A stretch of DNA of 45,477 nt from Firmicutes bacterium UBA4881. Lineage in GTDB: Bacteria > Bacillota > DTU065. The notes under the pieces were generated by a model. That model did no database searches. It was given only the letters and a program-made list of their open reading frames with translations, and was not told the DNA's origin. Of this stretch, positions 24,879 to 33,410 are shown in pieces. Numbering within the stretch: position 1 is the stretch's first letter; each line of letters starts with the position of its first letter. The position numbers and the translations under genes were made by a program. Location: positions 28,223 through 73,699 of the forward strand of contig DHDH01000026.1 in assembly GCA_002399235.1 (NCBI GenBank). Reading direction: 5' to 3'.

Positions 24879-25835
24879 ATGACTAAAATTTATTCGAAAC
24901 CAACGAGGGTAGCGATAATAGGCACGGGTTTTGTCGGTTCTAGTTTTGCCTATGCTCTAACCCAGTCAGGTGTTGTATCGGAGATTGTCCTAATCGATGT
25001 GAACAGGGATAAGGCTGAGGGTGAAGCCATGGATATTAATCATGGTATGGCTTTTGTTAATCCAGTTAAAGTTTGGGCAGGTAACTACTCTGATACAAAA
25101 GCTGCCGATGTTATTGTCATTACTGCTGGGGCTAACCAAAGACCAGGTGAAACTCGCTTGGATTTAGCGAAAAGGAACACCGCTATAATTAAATCTGTCT
25201 GTCAAGAAATTGTCAAAAACACAAAGAATGCTATAATAGTTATGACAGCTAATCCTGTTGATGTTCTAACTTATGTAGCGATAAAAGAGACAGGCTTTTC
25301 TCCAGAACGTGTTTTTGGTTCTGGGACTCTTTTAGATACTGCTCGTTTCCGCTTTTTATTAGGTGAACATTTAGGGGTTGACCCTAGGAGTGTTCACGCC
25401 TATATTATAGGAGAACATGGAGATAGTGAACTGCCGGTGTGGTCATCTGCCACAGTTGGCGGCGTTCCTATAAATAAGTTTTGCCACAAACATCCACCAG
25501 AGGTTTGTACCGATCAACTTAATCACATCTTTTGCCAAGTTAAAAATGCTGCCTATGAGATTATTGAGCGTAAAGGTGCAACTTATTACGCTATTGGCTG
25601 GGCCTTAAAAAGGATTGTTGAAGCTATCATTTTAGACCAAAAGTCAGTTTTAACAGTTTCCACACTGTTAACTAACTACCATGGCATTAGTGATGTGTGC
25701 ATAGGAGTACCAGCGGTTATTGGCTGGGATGGGATTGAGCGAATGGTGGAACTAGAACTAAGTGACTTAGAAGTAAACAAATTGGTTGAATCAGCGTCTG
25801 TATTGAAAAGTGTGCAACAGAGTGTAGGGTATTAG
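24879..25835 (+). CDS. ldh: L-lactate dehydrogenase
   Basis: The enzyme reduces pyruvate to L-lactate with NADH. It shows the Rossmann motif IGTGFVGSS, the substrate loop NQRPGETRLDL, TANPVDVLTY, and the catalytic His in GEHGDSELPVWS. ATG 24879 is chosen because GGAGG (24866-24870) is 8 bases upstream, giving a 318-residue protein of normal length. A GTG at 24846, itself behind AAGGAG, would add 11 residues not typical of the family. No redox (Rex-like) operator was recognised upstream. Malate dehydrogenase is a weaker alternative. Confidence 0.92.
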   Translation: MTKIYSKPTRVAIIGTGFVGSSFAYALTQSGVVSEIVLIDVNRDKAEGEAMDINHGMAFVNPVKVWAGNYSDTKAADVIVITAGANQRPGETRLDLAKRNTAIIKSVCQEIVKNTKNAIIVMTANPVDVLTYVAIKETGFSPERVFGSGTLLDTARFRFLLGEHLGVDPRSVHAYIIGEHGDSELPVWSSATVGGVPINKFCHKHPPEVCTDQLNHIFCQVKNAAYEIIERKGATYYAIGWALKRIVEAIILDQKSVLTVSTLLTNYHGISDVCIGVPAVIGWDGIERMVELELSDLEVNKLVESASVLKSVQQSVGY

Positions 25836-25854
25836 GCCGAGAGTCTGGCCTAAT
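25831..25854 (+). terminator. Hairpin at the ldh stop codon
   Basis: ATTAGGCC and GGCCTAAT form an 8-bp stem with an 8-base loop. The TAG stop of ldh sits inside the stem and there is no real T-run, so termination is partial at best and pncC may be co-transcribed. Confidence 0.5.
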
Positions 25855-25875
25855 ACTGCTTAAGAAGGTGGAAAA

Positions 25876-26346
25876 ATGTTCCAAAAACCTGAAGAACTTA
25901 TCTTTGACCATCTAAGCCAGACAGACGAAACTTTAGCTATTGCCGAATCGCTTACAGGTGGCCTTGTGAGCGATAAAATAACTAATGTTTCTGGCAGTTC
26001 TAGCTATTTTTTGCTAGGTGTTTGTAGTTATGCTAACGCAGCAAAGATTAACATTTTAGGTGTTAAACCTGAGACTATTGAAAAGTTTGGTGCTGTAAGT
26101 CAAGAATGTGCCTTGGAAATGTTAAAAGGAATCCTAAAAATCAGTGGTGCTAAATGGGGCATAGCGACAACAGGAATTGCTGGACCGACTGGTGCTACCA
26201 AAACAAAACCTATTGGTCTTGTTTATATAGCAGCAGGGACGAGCGAAAATTATCACTGTGAAAAACATATTTTCTCAGGAGATCGTCTGATGGTCAAGGA
26301 ACAATCAGCTAATAGGGCACTTCAATTGCTTAGTAGTTTATTTTAG
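25876..26346 (+). CDS. pncC: Nicotinamide-nucleotide amidohydrolase (stand-alone CinA C-terminal domain)
   Basis: PncC deamidates nicotinamide mononucleotide in NAD recycling. The 156-residue protein is only the CinA C-terminal domain, with TLAIAESLTGGLVSDKIT (catalytic Ser region, residues 19-36), AVSQECALEML, and GIATTGIAGPTGATKTKPIGLVYIA. The AAGGTGG ribosome site precedes the ATG. The N-terminal MoCF-like domain of full CinA is absent, as in single-domain YgaD-type proteins. Confidence 0.88.
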   Translation: MFQKPEELIFDHLSQTDETLAIAESLTGGLVSDKITNVSGSSSYFLLGVCSYANAAKINILGVKPETIEKFGAVSQECALEMLKGILKISGAKWGIATTGIAGPTGATKTKPIGLVYIAAGTSENYHCEKHIFSGDRLMVKEQSANRALQLLSSLF

Positions 26347-26413
26347 TGGCAGGAAAAACTATCCATTTACAGAACTTATTTCAAAGGCTTAAGTTAATCT
26401 GGGGGTGAAATGC

Positions 26414-27406
26414 TTGAAACCAGGATTGAAAGTTGGTCTAATTGGCGGAGGTACAATGGGTTCTACCCACGCAGAAGCCTACCGAGTACTAGACAATGCT
26501 GAACTGGTTGCAGTTGCCGATCTTGTTCCCGAACGTGCTCAAGCTATTGCGGCAAGAACAGGGGCTACTGTACGCTCTGCAACAGAAATTATTGCTGATC
26601 CCAGCATTGATGTTATCGATGTCTGCGTACCTACTTACCTTCACCGCGATTTTGTAGTTGCTGCAGCAGATGCAGGAAAACATGTTTTTTGTGAAAAACC
26701 AATGGCCAGAAGTCTTAAAGAAGCTGAAGAGATGAAAGCCGCTTGTGACAAAGCAGGAGTGCGTTTAGGTATTGGCCATGTTGTACGCTTTTTCCCTGAG
26801 TATATTAGAGCATACAACAAGGTGCACTCTGGTGTAGTTGGTAAGGTAGCAGTTGTACGCTGCACCCGTGGCGGTTTTGCTCTGCCAACAGCCTGGAAGG
26901 ACTGGTATGCTAACTATGAATATAGTGGCGGCCTAGTTCTAGACATGATTATTCACGACTTTGACTATCTCAGATGGCTACTAGGTCCAGTAGAGAGAGT
27001 CTTTGCTAAAGGTACTAGAGGCCGTGACTATAACCGCTTAGAGTATGCTTTAGTTAGCTTGAAGTTTAAATCTGGTGCTATTGCTCATGTCGAAGGTAGT
27101 TGGGTAAATAGCGGTGGTTTCCATACTAGATTTGAAATTGCAGGCGAAAAAGGACTTATCGATTATGATAGCCGCAAAGCCAACCCTATCACTTTAACGG
27201 TGAATAAGGCAGGCGGCGCACCTGGAGTGCCTGTACCAGCTAGTGCTTGGGCAGAAAGTCCTTATACAACTGAGATTCGCAACTTTATCAATGTATTAGA
27301 TGGTAAAGAAGGCCAGATCGTCGATGGTAACGAAGGCTATGAATCATTAAAAGTCGCGCTAGCCGCTCTTGAATCTATAGAGACCGGCAAGCCGGTCAAT
27401 CTATAG
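26414..27406 (+). CDS. Gfo/Idh/MocA family oxidoreductase 1
   Basis: NAD(P)-dependent sugar or cyclitol dehydrogenases of this family have an N-terminal Rossmann domain and a C-terminal alpha/beta domain. Seen here are VGLIGGGTMGSTHAEAY (residues 6-22), the family signature KHVFCEKPMARS, and GGLVLDMIIHDFDYLRWLLG with the catalytic-region Asp-His. TTG 26414 is chosen because GGGGG is 8 bases upstream; an earlier GTG at 26405 lies within the ribosome site. It is 12 bases from a paralogous gene, so the pair is probably co-expressed. The substrate is unknown. Confidence 0.88.
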   Translation: MKPGLKVGLIGGGTMGSTHAEAYRVLDNAELVAVADLVPERAQAIAARTGATVRSATEIIADPSIDVIDVCVPTYLHRDFVVAAADAGKHVFCEKPMARSLKEAEEMKAACDKAGVRLGIGHVVRFFPEYIRAYNKVHSGVVGKVAVVRCTRGGFALPTAWKDWYANYEYSGGLVLDMIIHDFDYLRWLLGPVERVFAKGTRGRDYNRLEYALVSLKFKSGAIAHVEGSWVNSGGFHTRFEIAGEKGLIDYDSRKANPITLTVNKAGGAPGVPVPASAWAESPYTTEIRNFINVLDGKEGQIVDGNEGYESLKVALAALESIETGKPVNL

Positions 27407-27418
27407 GAGGTGACTGCA

Positions 27419-28408
27419 ATGAAAGTTGGAATGATTAGTTTTGCGCACCTTCATGCAGAAAGTTATGCTTCAGCTTTAAAAGCTTTACCAGGTGTAGAAT
27501 TTGTTGGTATATACGACGAAGACAACAACCGTGGTAAAGAGTGGGCGGAAAAACTTTCTGTAATGCATTTTGAGAAACTTGAAGACCTGCTCAAAACCGA
27601 TATAGAAGCTGTAATAATCTGCTCGACAAACGCTGACCACTGTCGCTATACAGTAGCCGCAGCAGAAGCTGGTAAGCATGTTTTGGTAGAGAAACCTATT
27701 GCCACTAATTTTGCTGATGCTCATAAGATGATTGAGACATGCAAAAAGCAAAATGTTAAGTTACAAATTGCTTTCCCAGTTAGGTACCTACCATCTGTTT
27801 TGGAGACAAAACGAATTGTGGAATCCGGACAGTTAGGCCGTATTTTGGCTATTAAAGCTACCAACCATGGCAGTATGCCTGGTGGCTGGTTTACTGAAAA
27901 AGATAAAGCTGGTGGCGGAGCAGTTATCGATCATACTGTTCATGTCGTCGATATAATCCGTTGGATGCTTGGTTTAGAATTCAAAGAAATCTATGCTGAG
28001 TACGATCGCTTGATCCACAATATTGAAACAGAAGACTGCGGTCTGTTGACCATGGAACTTACCAACAACGTTTTCGCTACCTTAGACACTAGTTGGAACC
28101 GTCCTAGTGCCTACCCAACTTGGGGGGATGTCACCATGACCATTATTGGTACAAATGGTGTCTTGGAGCTAGATGGGTTTAGCCAAAAATTTGATATCTA
28201 TAACAATGATGTTAAAAAGGCTCAGTGGGAGTACTTTGGTGGCGATATGGATTATTTGTTGGTTAAAGACTTCTTAGAAGCATGTAAGAACAATACCCCG
28301 GTCAAGGTTACAGGTGAGGATGGTTTGAAGACTTTGGAGGTTGCTTTAGCAGCTTATGAATCTGGTAAACGTCACCAACCTGTGGCTATTGAAGAAATTA
28401 GAAATTAA
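27419..28408 (+). CDS. Gfo/Idh/MocA family oxidoreductase 2
   Basis: This second family member (329 residues) has the Rossmann start MKVGMISFAHLHAESYASAL, the signature KHVLVEKPIATN, and GGGAVIDHTVHVVDIIRWMLG. The glycine-rich loop (SFAHLHAES) departs from GxGxxG, as seen in some branches. ATG 27419 is chosen, with AGGAGG 8 bases upstream; GTG 27410 overlaps the ribosome site. Adjacent paralogues suggest successive oxidation steps on one substrate or a hetero-oligomer; this is inference. Confidence 0.88.
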   Translation: MKVGMISFAHLHAESYASALKALPGVEFVGIYDEDNNRGKEWAEKLSVMHFEKLEDLLKTDIEAVIICSTNADHCRYTVAAAEAGKHVLVEKPIATNFADAHKMIETCKKQNVKLQIAFPVRYLPSVLETKRIVESGQLGRILAIKATNHGSMPGGWFTEKDKAGGGAVIDHTVHVVDIIRWMLGLEFKEIYAEYDRLIHNIETEDCGLLTMELTNNVFATLDTSWNRPSAYPTWGDVTMTIIGTNGVLELDGFSQKFDIYNNDVKKAQWEYFGGDMDYLLVKDFLEACKNNTPVKVTGEDGLKTLEVALAAYESGKRHQPVAIEEIRN

Positions 28409-28411
28409 AAG

Positions 28412-28443
28412 AACACTCCCTGTGAGAACAGGGAGTGTTTTAA
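28412..28443 (+). terminator. Terminator after the oxidoreductase pair
   Basis: AACACTCCCTGT (28412-28423), loop GAGA and ACAGGGAGTGTT (28428-28439) form a perfect 12-bp stem followed by a T-rich tail. Confidence 0.9.
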
Positions 28444-28489
28444 TTTAAAATACCAACCTTAATTTAGCAGGAAAATTGAGTGTTAAACG

Positions 28490-28507
28490 ATATGTTTTAA
28501 AACATAT
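28490..28507. repeat. 18-bp perfect palindrome in an AT-rich gap
   Basis: ATATGTTTTAAAACATAT is a perfect palindrome in the 270-base AT-rich stretch between the terminators of converging genes (28444-28704). No gene is evident there. It could be an operator or a chance AT-rich repeat. Confidence 0.4.
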
Positions 28508-28704
28508 ATAGACTATAAGAAAAACAATCTTTGTCTAATTGAGATTTAAGAGATCAAGTCATAGCGACAGAAAAAATAAATTGATTATGTACTCATATTA
28601 ACTTATTAGAAGAACAGCTAATAAAAATAAGTTTCTTGATGAGAAATGTGTTTATTTATGGAGATCAATCTCTATATATTTTAAAGTTAAGATGAGGAAA
28701 CAAT

Positions 28705-28740
28705 AAAAAAAGAAGAGACTAATTAATTTCAGCCTCTTCT
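28705..28740 (-). terminator. Terminator of rpmB
   Basis: On the minus strand AGAAGAG and CTCTTCT (plus strand 28711-28717 and 28734-28740) form the stem and are followed by six T residues (A-run 28705-28710). Confidence 0.8.
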
Positions 28741-28780
28741 AGCTCGACGCTGACCACAGCCAACCGCTTGAGGTGTACGG

Positions 28781-28972
28781 CTAGATGGCGCGTTCAACCT
28801 TGCCACTTTTTAAACACTTAGTGCAAACATAAGCTCTTTGTTTGTGACCGTCGAGAACAATACGCATTCTCTGTAGGTTCGGCTTCCAACGGCGAGCAGT
28901 TACACGGTGAGAGTGGCTAATCTGGTTTCCGAATACGGTACTTTTTCCGCAAATAGCACACTGTCTGCCCAT
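28781..28972 (-). CDS. rpmB: 50S ribosomal protein L28
   Basis: The 63-residue product is a large-subunit ribosomal protein beginning MGRQCAICGKSTVFGNQISHSH. Four cysteines (5, 8, 50 and 53) form a zinc ribbon, so this is the zinc-containing L28 type. ATG 28972 is chosen because AGGAGG lies a suitable distance upstream and the sequence matches the family start; seven further upstream codons are in frame but not conserved. It is divergent from the asp23-like/fakA genes, the usual Firmicutes arrangement. Confidence 0.96.
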   Translation of the reverse strand: MGRQCAICGKSTVFGNQISHSHRVTARRWKPNLQRMRIVLDGHKQRAYVCTKCLKSGKVERAI

Positions 28973-29005
28973 CTGCGCCACCTCCTTTATCAATGCACAA
29001 TAGCT

Positions 29006-29034
29006 ATTATAGCATTCGGCATCGCTCTTGACAA
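29006..29034 (-). promoter_or_regulatory. Promoter of rpmB
   Basis: On the minus strand TTGTCA (29034-29029) and TATAAT (29011-29006) are 17 bases apart, a strong sigma-A promoter about 34 bases upstream of the rpmB start. The rest of the divergent gap, 29035-29304, shows no gene and no known RNA motif. Confidence 0.88.
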
Positions 29035-29304
29035 GTTATTTCCATATGGTTTCTTACTGATATGGTTTATTCTTTGGGTGTAAAACTTATTTCTGTCCCC
29101 AAATACATAAAGGCAGAAATAATTCTTACAAAGTGGCAATTACATTTTCAATTGATCGATATGATTTATTTCTGGTGGAAATGGGAATTTCCTTCTTAAA
29201 GAACATTAGGGGTCTATATAATAAATATTATCAGCTGGAAACAAAAAATTAATCATTTGCATATGCTAGATTAAAAGGACTCGGGTCCTATATTAAGATT
29301 AGAA

Positions 29305-29333
29305 TTGTTCAAACTAGCAACAAGTGATATAAT
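29305..29333 (+). promoter_or_regulatory. Promoter of the asp23-like/fakA unit
   Basis: TTGTTC (29305-29310) and TATAAT (29328-29333) are 17 bases apart, about 90 bases upstream of the chosen start. Confidence 0.8.
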
Positions 29334-29423
29334 ACAAAATTGGCAGCAGGTAATAATTAGAGAAGGATTCCCATGCCAATTTATAGAATAAGTCAACTAT
29401 GTCCTATGCAGGGAGGGAAAACT

Positions 29424-29807
29424 ATGCCCGAGGTCATGAAAAATGCACTTGGCCAGATCAACATATCTGACAATGTTATTGCTAGTCTAGCAGGTGCTGC
29501 GGCCATTGAATGTTACGGAGTAGTAGGTATGTCATCCCGCAATATTCAAGATGGCATTGCCGAACTTTTCGGCTGGGATTCAATGGACAAAGGAATCGAT
29601 GTAGATATTATCAACAATGAAATAACTGTTAACATCTATATGCAGGTTGAGTTCGGTATTAAGATTAATGAGGTTGCGCACAACGTCATGGAACGAGTAA
29701 AATACTCTTTAGAGCGCAATGTAGGCATGCCGGTACGTGAAGTGAATGTGCATGTTCAGGGGGTGCGCGTAACCAAGGATTCAACACAGTACCCGGCGGT
29801 ATTATAG
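29424..29807 (+). CDS. Asp23/Gls24 family envelope stress protein (YloU-like)
   Basis: The 127-residue product fits the Asp23 family: MPEVMKNALGQINISDNVIASLAGAAAIECYGVVGMSS, an IAELFG segment, then INNEITVNIYMQVEFGIKINEVAHNVMERVKYSLE. Family proteins are cytoplasmic or membrane-associated and linked to envelope homeostasis. ATG 29424 follows GGGAGGG; an in-frame ATG at 29373 would add 17 unconserved residues. Its place between divergent rpmB and fakA matches yloU of Bacillus. Confidence 0.9.
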   Translation: MPEVMKNALGQINISDNVIASLAGAAAIECYGVVGMSSRNIQDGIAELFGWDSMDKGIDVDIINNEITVNIYMQVEFGIKINEVAHNVMERVKYSLERNVGMPVREVNVHVQGVRVTKDSTQYPAVL

Positions 29808-29823
29808 GAGGTTAGTTTTCGGT

Positions 29824-31479
29824 ATGGCTAATATGACCAAAATAGACGGGAATGCATTTCGGCAGATGATGGCCGCTGCATCCTCCTGGCTTGCTGAAAA
29901 TAAAGAGAAAGTCGATTCTCTTAATGTATTTCCCGTTCCGGATGGGGACACTGGGACAAATATGTCCCTTACTTTCCAGTCAGCCGTAGAAGAATTGACA
30001 AAAGTTGGGTCCAATAAAATCGGTGATTTAGCTCAAGCTCTAGCTCGTGGCGCTTTAATGGGCGCAAGAGGTAACTCAGGAGTTATTCTTTCACAGCTAT
30101 TAAGAGGCTTTGCTCAAGAAGCCGATGGCAAAGATACACTGGATGGTCTGGGACTAGCTAAATGTCTGAGTGGAGCATCTAAAATGGCCTACCGTGCAGT
30201 AATTAAGCCGGTGGAAGGCACTATTTTAACTGTTGCCCGCGAAGCCGGTGAAGCTTCACTGCGCGCAGCCCGCGAGAAAAATGACGCTCATTTTGTTTTA
30301 AAGCGTTTTATAGCTAAAGCTAATGTGTCACTAGAAAACACACCTACTCATCTTCCTGTCCTAAAAGAAGCAGGAGTTGTTGATGCAGGTGGAGCCGGTT
30401 ATGTTACGATCTGGGAAGGTGCTATGAAGTTTATCGACGGCGATCTTACTTCAACAGCTATTAAAACGGATAAAGTAACTAGTTTTGCTGGCGTATTAAG
30501 TGACGAAGATATTGAGTTCCGTTACTGTACAGAGTTTATTATCCAAGGAAAGAATATTCCTCAAAACGATATAAAAGATTATTTACTCAAACTGGGTAAT
30601 AGTCTTATTGTTGTTGGGGACGAAGATTTAGTTAAGGTTCATGTGCATACCAACAATCCAGGTCTCGCTTTGGAAAAAGCTGTGAAATATGGCGAATTAG
30701 CTAAAATAAAGATAGAAAATATGGCTGAACAAAATAGAGAAGCTGTCTCTAGTGGTAAAGCCAAGTGGAATACTGATACTGGTGCTGTTGCTTTTAAATC
30801 TGCTCAAAGAGCAGAGGTTGAGCAGGAGATTGGTATTGTATCTATCGCTGCTGGAGAAGGCATCAATGAAATCATGAGTTCATTAGGTGCAAATCGTGTT
30901 GTTTCTGGTGGTCAAACCATGAATCCATCTACTGCGGATATTCTTAAAGCTGTTGAAGAATGTCCAGCAAAATCGGTAATAATATTACCGAACAACAAGA
31001 ATATCATCTTTACAGCGAAACAAGTACCTAGTGTAACTAAAAAGGAAGTTTTCGTGGTTGAAAGCCGTAGCATTCCTCAAGGGATTAAAGCTCTGCTTTC
31101 CTATGACCTCGATCTCAGCGCTGAAGAGAACTTCCAGAATATGTCGACTGCTATCACTGAGGTAAAAACAGGAGAGGTTACTTTTGCCGTCCGTGATACT
31201 AACATGAATGGTATCCAAATTGCTGAGCAGGATATAATTGGCTTGGCAGAGGGTAAAATTCAGGCAGTCGGTAAGGAAGTACCAACAGTTGTAAAAGAGC
31301 TAGTATCTAAACTTGTAGATGATAAATCAGCTGTCCTTACTCTTTATTATGGTAATGATATTGAAGCCGAAGCTGCAGAAGCATTACAAAATGAGCTCCA
31401 AGAAAGTTACCCCGATCTTGAAGTAGAAGTATATAAGGGCAGTCAGCCACTCTATTACTACCTTATTTCGGTAGAATAA
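29824..31479 (+). CDS. fakA: Fatty acid kinase catalytic subunit (DAK2 domain, YloV-like)
   Basis: FakA phosphorylates fatty acids held by FakB (DegV) partners, feeding exogenous fatty acids into phospholipid synthesis. The 551-residue length is typical. The N-terminal DAK2 domain shows NVFPVPDGDTGTNMSLTFQSA (residues 40-60, the ATP/metal site) and GARGNSGVILSQLLRGFA. The middle and C-terminal domains include VKVHVHTNNPG and ILPNNKNI. The ribosome site AGGAGG is 12 bases from ATG 29824, somewhat far; ATG 29833 is an alternative. A DegV gene follows 26 bases later. Confidence 0.92.
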   Translation: MANMTKIDGNAFRQMMAAASSWLAENKEKVDSLNVFPVPDGDTGTNMSLTFQSAVEELTKVGSNKIGDLAQALARGALMGARGNSGVILSQLLRGFAQEADGKDTLDGLGLAKCLSGASKMAYRAVIKPVEGTILTVAREAGEASLRAAREKNDAHFVLKRFIAKANVSLENTPTHLPVLKEAGVVDAGGAGYVTIWEGAMKFIDGDLTSTAIKTDKVTSFAGVLSDEDIEFRYCTEFIIQGKNIPQNDIKDYLLKLGNSLIVVGDEDLVKVHVHTNNPGLALEKAVKYGELAKIKIENMAEQNREAVSSGKAKWNTDTGAVAFKSAQRAEVEQEIGIVSIAAGEGINEIMSSLGANRVVSGGQTMNPSTADILKAVEECPAKSVIILPNNKNIIFTAKQVPSVTKKEVFVVESRSIPQGIKALLSYDLDLSAEENFQNMSTAITEVKTGEVTFAVRDTNMNGIQIAEQDIIGLAEGKIQAVGKEVPTVVKELVSKLVDDKSAVLTLYYGNDIEAEAAEALQNELQESYPDLEVEVYKGSQPLYYYLISVE

Positions 31480-31505
31480 AGGAGGGAGGCGAAAACGCAC
31501 TATTT

Positions 31506-32360
31506 ATGAGTAAAACAGTTGTAGTCATAGATAGTACAGCAGATCTCCCCAAAGCAGTAAGAGACGAATTTAATTTAAATATTGTTCCTCTTAATGTTCA
31601 CTTTGGAACTGAGGTCTATAAAGATCAGGTCAATTTGGATAGCAAAACTTTTTTTGAGAAACTGAAAAGTTTTGCTAGTATGCCACGAACTTCACAACCA
31701 TCACCAGGGGCTTTTGTCGATGTTTATAAAAAGGTAGCAGAACCTGGGGATTTAGTGATTAGCTATCACATCTCTGGTAAAGCTAGTGGGACGATTCAGT
31801 CGGCAATGATGGCTCGTTCCTTACTGCCAGATTACGATATTAGAATTGTCGACAGTGAAGGATTGTCTCTTCATTACGGAATGCAAGCCATAGAGATTGG
31901 CCGCAAAGTAAAAGAAAATGCATCATATGAAGAGATTTTGGCCCATTTAGAGAAGGTAAAGAAGAATATTAACGTCTGCTTCACTGTAGAAACATTGGAA
32001 TATCTACAGAAGAATGGTCGGATCGGTACTGCTAAAGCTTTTTTAGGCACTCTTTTGAATATTAAACCAATCCTTTCTATCGAAAATGGAATGGTGTCAG
32101 GAGTGGAGAAAGTTAGAGGCAGTAAAAATGCTGTTAAACGTATGCTTGAATATATTCAAGAAAAGTTAGATGAAACTTCTGGTAAAGAAATTCACTTGGG
32201 AATTGTCCAAGGGGATGCTGTAGAGGAAGCTGACCATTTGGAAGAAGATCTTAAGCGACTTTTTCCTAAAGCGGGACCTATTATAAGAGCTGATATGGGA
32301 CCAATTATAGGTTCACATGCTGGCCCTGGTGCTTTAGGAATAGTAGCTTATAAGTTGTAG
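31506..32360 (+). CDS. DegV family fatty-acid-binding protein (FakB-type)
   Basis: DegV/FakB proteins bind a fatty acid and present it to FakA. Family motifs are VVIDSTADLP (residues 5-14), SMPRTSQPSPGAF, VISYHISGKASGTIQSA with the carboxylate-binding Ser, and FTVETLEYLQKNGRIG. Length 284 is normal. A strong AAGGAGGGAGG lies unusually far (about 17 bases) from the ATG and no closer in-frame start was seen, so start accuracy is moderate. Adjacency to fakA supports a kinase-carrier pair. Confidence 0.9.
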   Translation: MSKTVVVIDSTADLPKAVRDEFNLNIVPLNVHFGTEVYKDQVNLDSKTFFEKLKSFASMPRTSQPSPGAFVDVYKKVAEPGDLVISYHISGKASGTIQSAMMARSLLPDYDIRIVDSEGLSLHYGMQAIEIGRKVKENASYEEILAHLEKVKKNINVCFTVETLEYLQKNGRIGTAKAFLGTLLNIKPILSIENGMVSGVEKVRGSKNAVKRMLEYIQEKLDETSGKEIHLGIVQGDAVEEADHLEEDLKRLFPKAGPIIRADMGPIIGSHAGPGALGIVAYKL

Positions 32361-32377
32361 AGAAGAGAGGCTTAAGA

Positions 32378-32914
32378 ATGCGCATTGTTGGCGGAAATCA
32401 CAAGGGGCGTGTCCTAAAAGGACCACCTGATTCGGCTCAAACTAGACCAACTTCAGACAGGGTGCGCGAGTCTCTGTATAATATTTTAGCTTCTTATATA
32501 ACTGGGGCGGATTTCCTCGACCTTTTTGCTGGTACAGGCGCCGTTGGCTTAGAGGCACTAAGCCGCGGCGCCAAGCGTCTAGTTATGGTTGAAAAGGATC
32601 GCAAGATGGTCCAGATAATTAAACACAATATGACTATCTTAGGCGAGGATGCAGAAATTCTGCCTAGGGATGTTTATAAGGCTATTACAGAACTCAAAAA
32701 CAAAGAAGACATTTTTGATATAGTCTTTGCAGATCCTCCCTACCATTTGCAGGCAGCTAGTAAGCTTTGTGAGCTAGTTGAGCCTCTATTGAGTGTGGGA
32801 GGGTTATTTGTCATGGAGCATAGCGCTAATGAAAAAATTGAACAGGACAAATTAGAAAACATAAAATCGTATACCTATGGAGAAAGTGTCCTTTCTCTCT
32901 TTAAGCGGAGGTAA
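32378..32914 (+). CDS. rsmD: 16S rRNA (guanine(966)-N(2))-methyltransferase
   Basis: RsmD methylates G966 of 16S rRNA in 30S particles using S-adenosylmethionine. The 178-residue product has the N-terminal RIVGGNHKGRVLKGP, TRPTSDRVRESLYNIL, the SAM loop FLDLFAGTGAVGLEALSRGA (residues 46-65), VEKDRK, and the catalytic FADPPYHL. It is four bases upstream of coaD, the conserved ylbH-ylbI order. Confidence 0.94.
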   Translation: MRIVGGNHKGRVLKGPPDSAQTRPTSDRVRESLYNILASYITGADFLDLFAGTGAVGLEALSRGAKRLVMVEKDRKMVQIIKHNMTILGEDAEILPRDVYKAITELKNKEDIFDIVFADPPYHLQAASKLCELVEPLLSVGGLFVMEHSANEKIEQDKLENIKSYTYGESVLSLFKRR

Positions 32915-32918
32915 AAAT

Positions 32919-33398
32919 ATGAAAATCGTTGTTTGCCCAGGGAGCTTTGACCCACTGACTAATGGACATGTAGACATTATAACTAGAGCTTCCCAGATAT
33001 TTGATAAAGTAATTGTAGCCGTGCTTCATAATCCCAACAAGAAACCTCTCTTTACTATGGAAGAAAGAGAAGAAATGATTCGGGTAGCTTTAGCTGATCT
33101 GAAAAATGTAGAGGTAGACGCTTTTAGTGGCCTTTTAGTTGATTATGCGAGGCAAAGAGGAGCTTGCGCTATCGTACGCGGTTTAAGAGCTGTCTCCGAT
33201 TTTGAGTTTGAGCTTATGCAAGCTTCAGTAAATAGGAAGTTGGCTCCTGAGTTAGAGACAGTCTATATGATGACAAGCAACGATTTTTCCTTTCTCAGTT
33301 CTAGTGTAGTCAAAGAAGTTGCTGCTTTTCGTGGCGATGTAAGCTGCATGGTGCCAGAGATAGTTGCTGCTAAACTTTCTGAGAAATTCCGCTTATAG
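32919..33398 (+). CDS. coaD: Phosphopantetheine adenylyltransferase
   Basis: CoaD transfers AMP to 4'-phosphopantetheine in coenzyme A synthesis. The 159-residue protein has the nucleotidyltransferase start MKIVVCPGSFDPLTNGHVDII with the TxGH motif, NPNKKPLFTMEER, AIVRGLRAVSDFEFE, and SSSVVKEVA near the C-terminus. ATG 32919 is chosen behind AGCGGAGG, which overlaps the rsmD stop; an upstream in-frame ATG at 32877 lies inside rsmD. Confidence 0.95.
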   Translation: MKIVVCPGSFDPLTNGHVDIITRASQIFDKVIVAVLHNPNKKPLFTMEEREEMIRVALADLKNVEVDAFSGLLVDYARQRGACAIVRGLRAVSDFEFELMQASVNRKLAPELETVYMMTSNDFSFLSSSVVKEVAAFRGDVSCMVPEIVAAKLSEKFRL

Positions 33399-33410
33399 GA
33401 GGTTCGCAGA

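Noticed and set aside
28440..29372. CRISPR, tRNA or insertion-sequence remnants in the gaps around rpmB
   Set aside because: No repeat-spacer pattern, cloverleaf or transposase-like frame was seen; the gaps hold terminators and promoters only.
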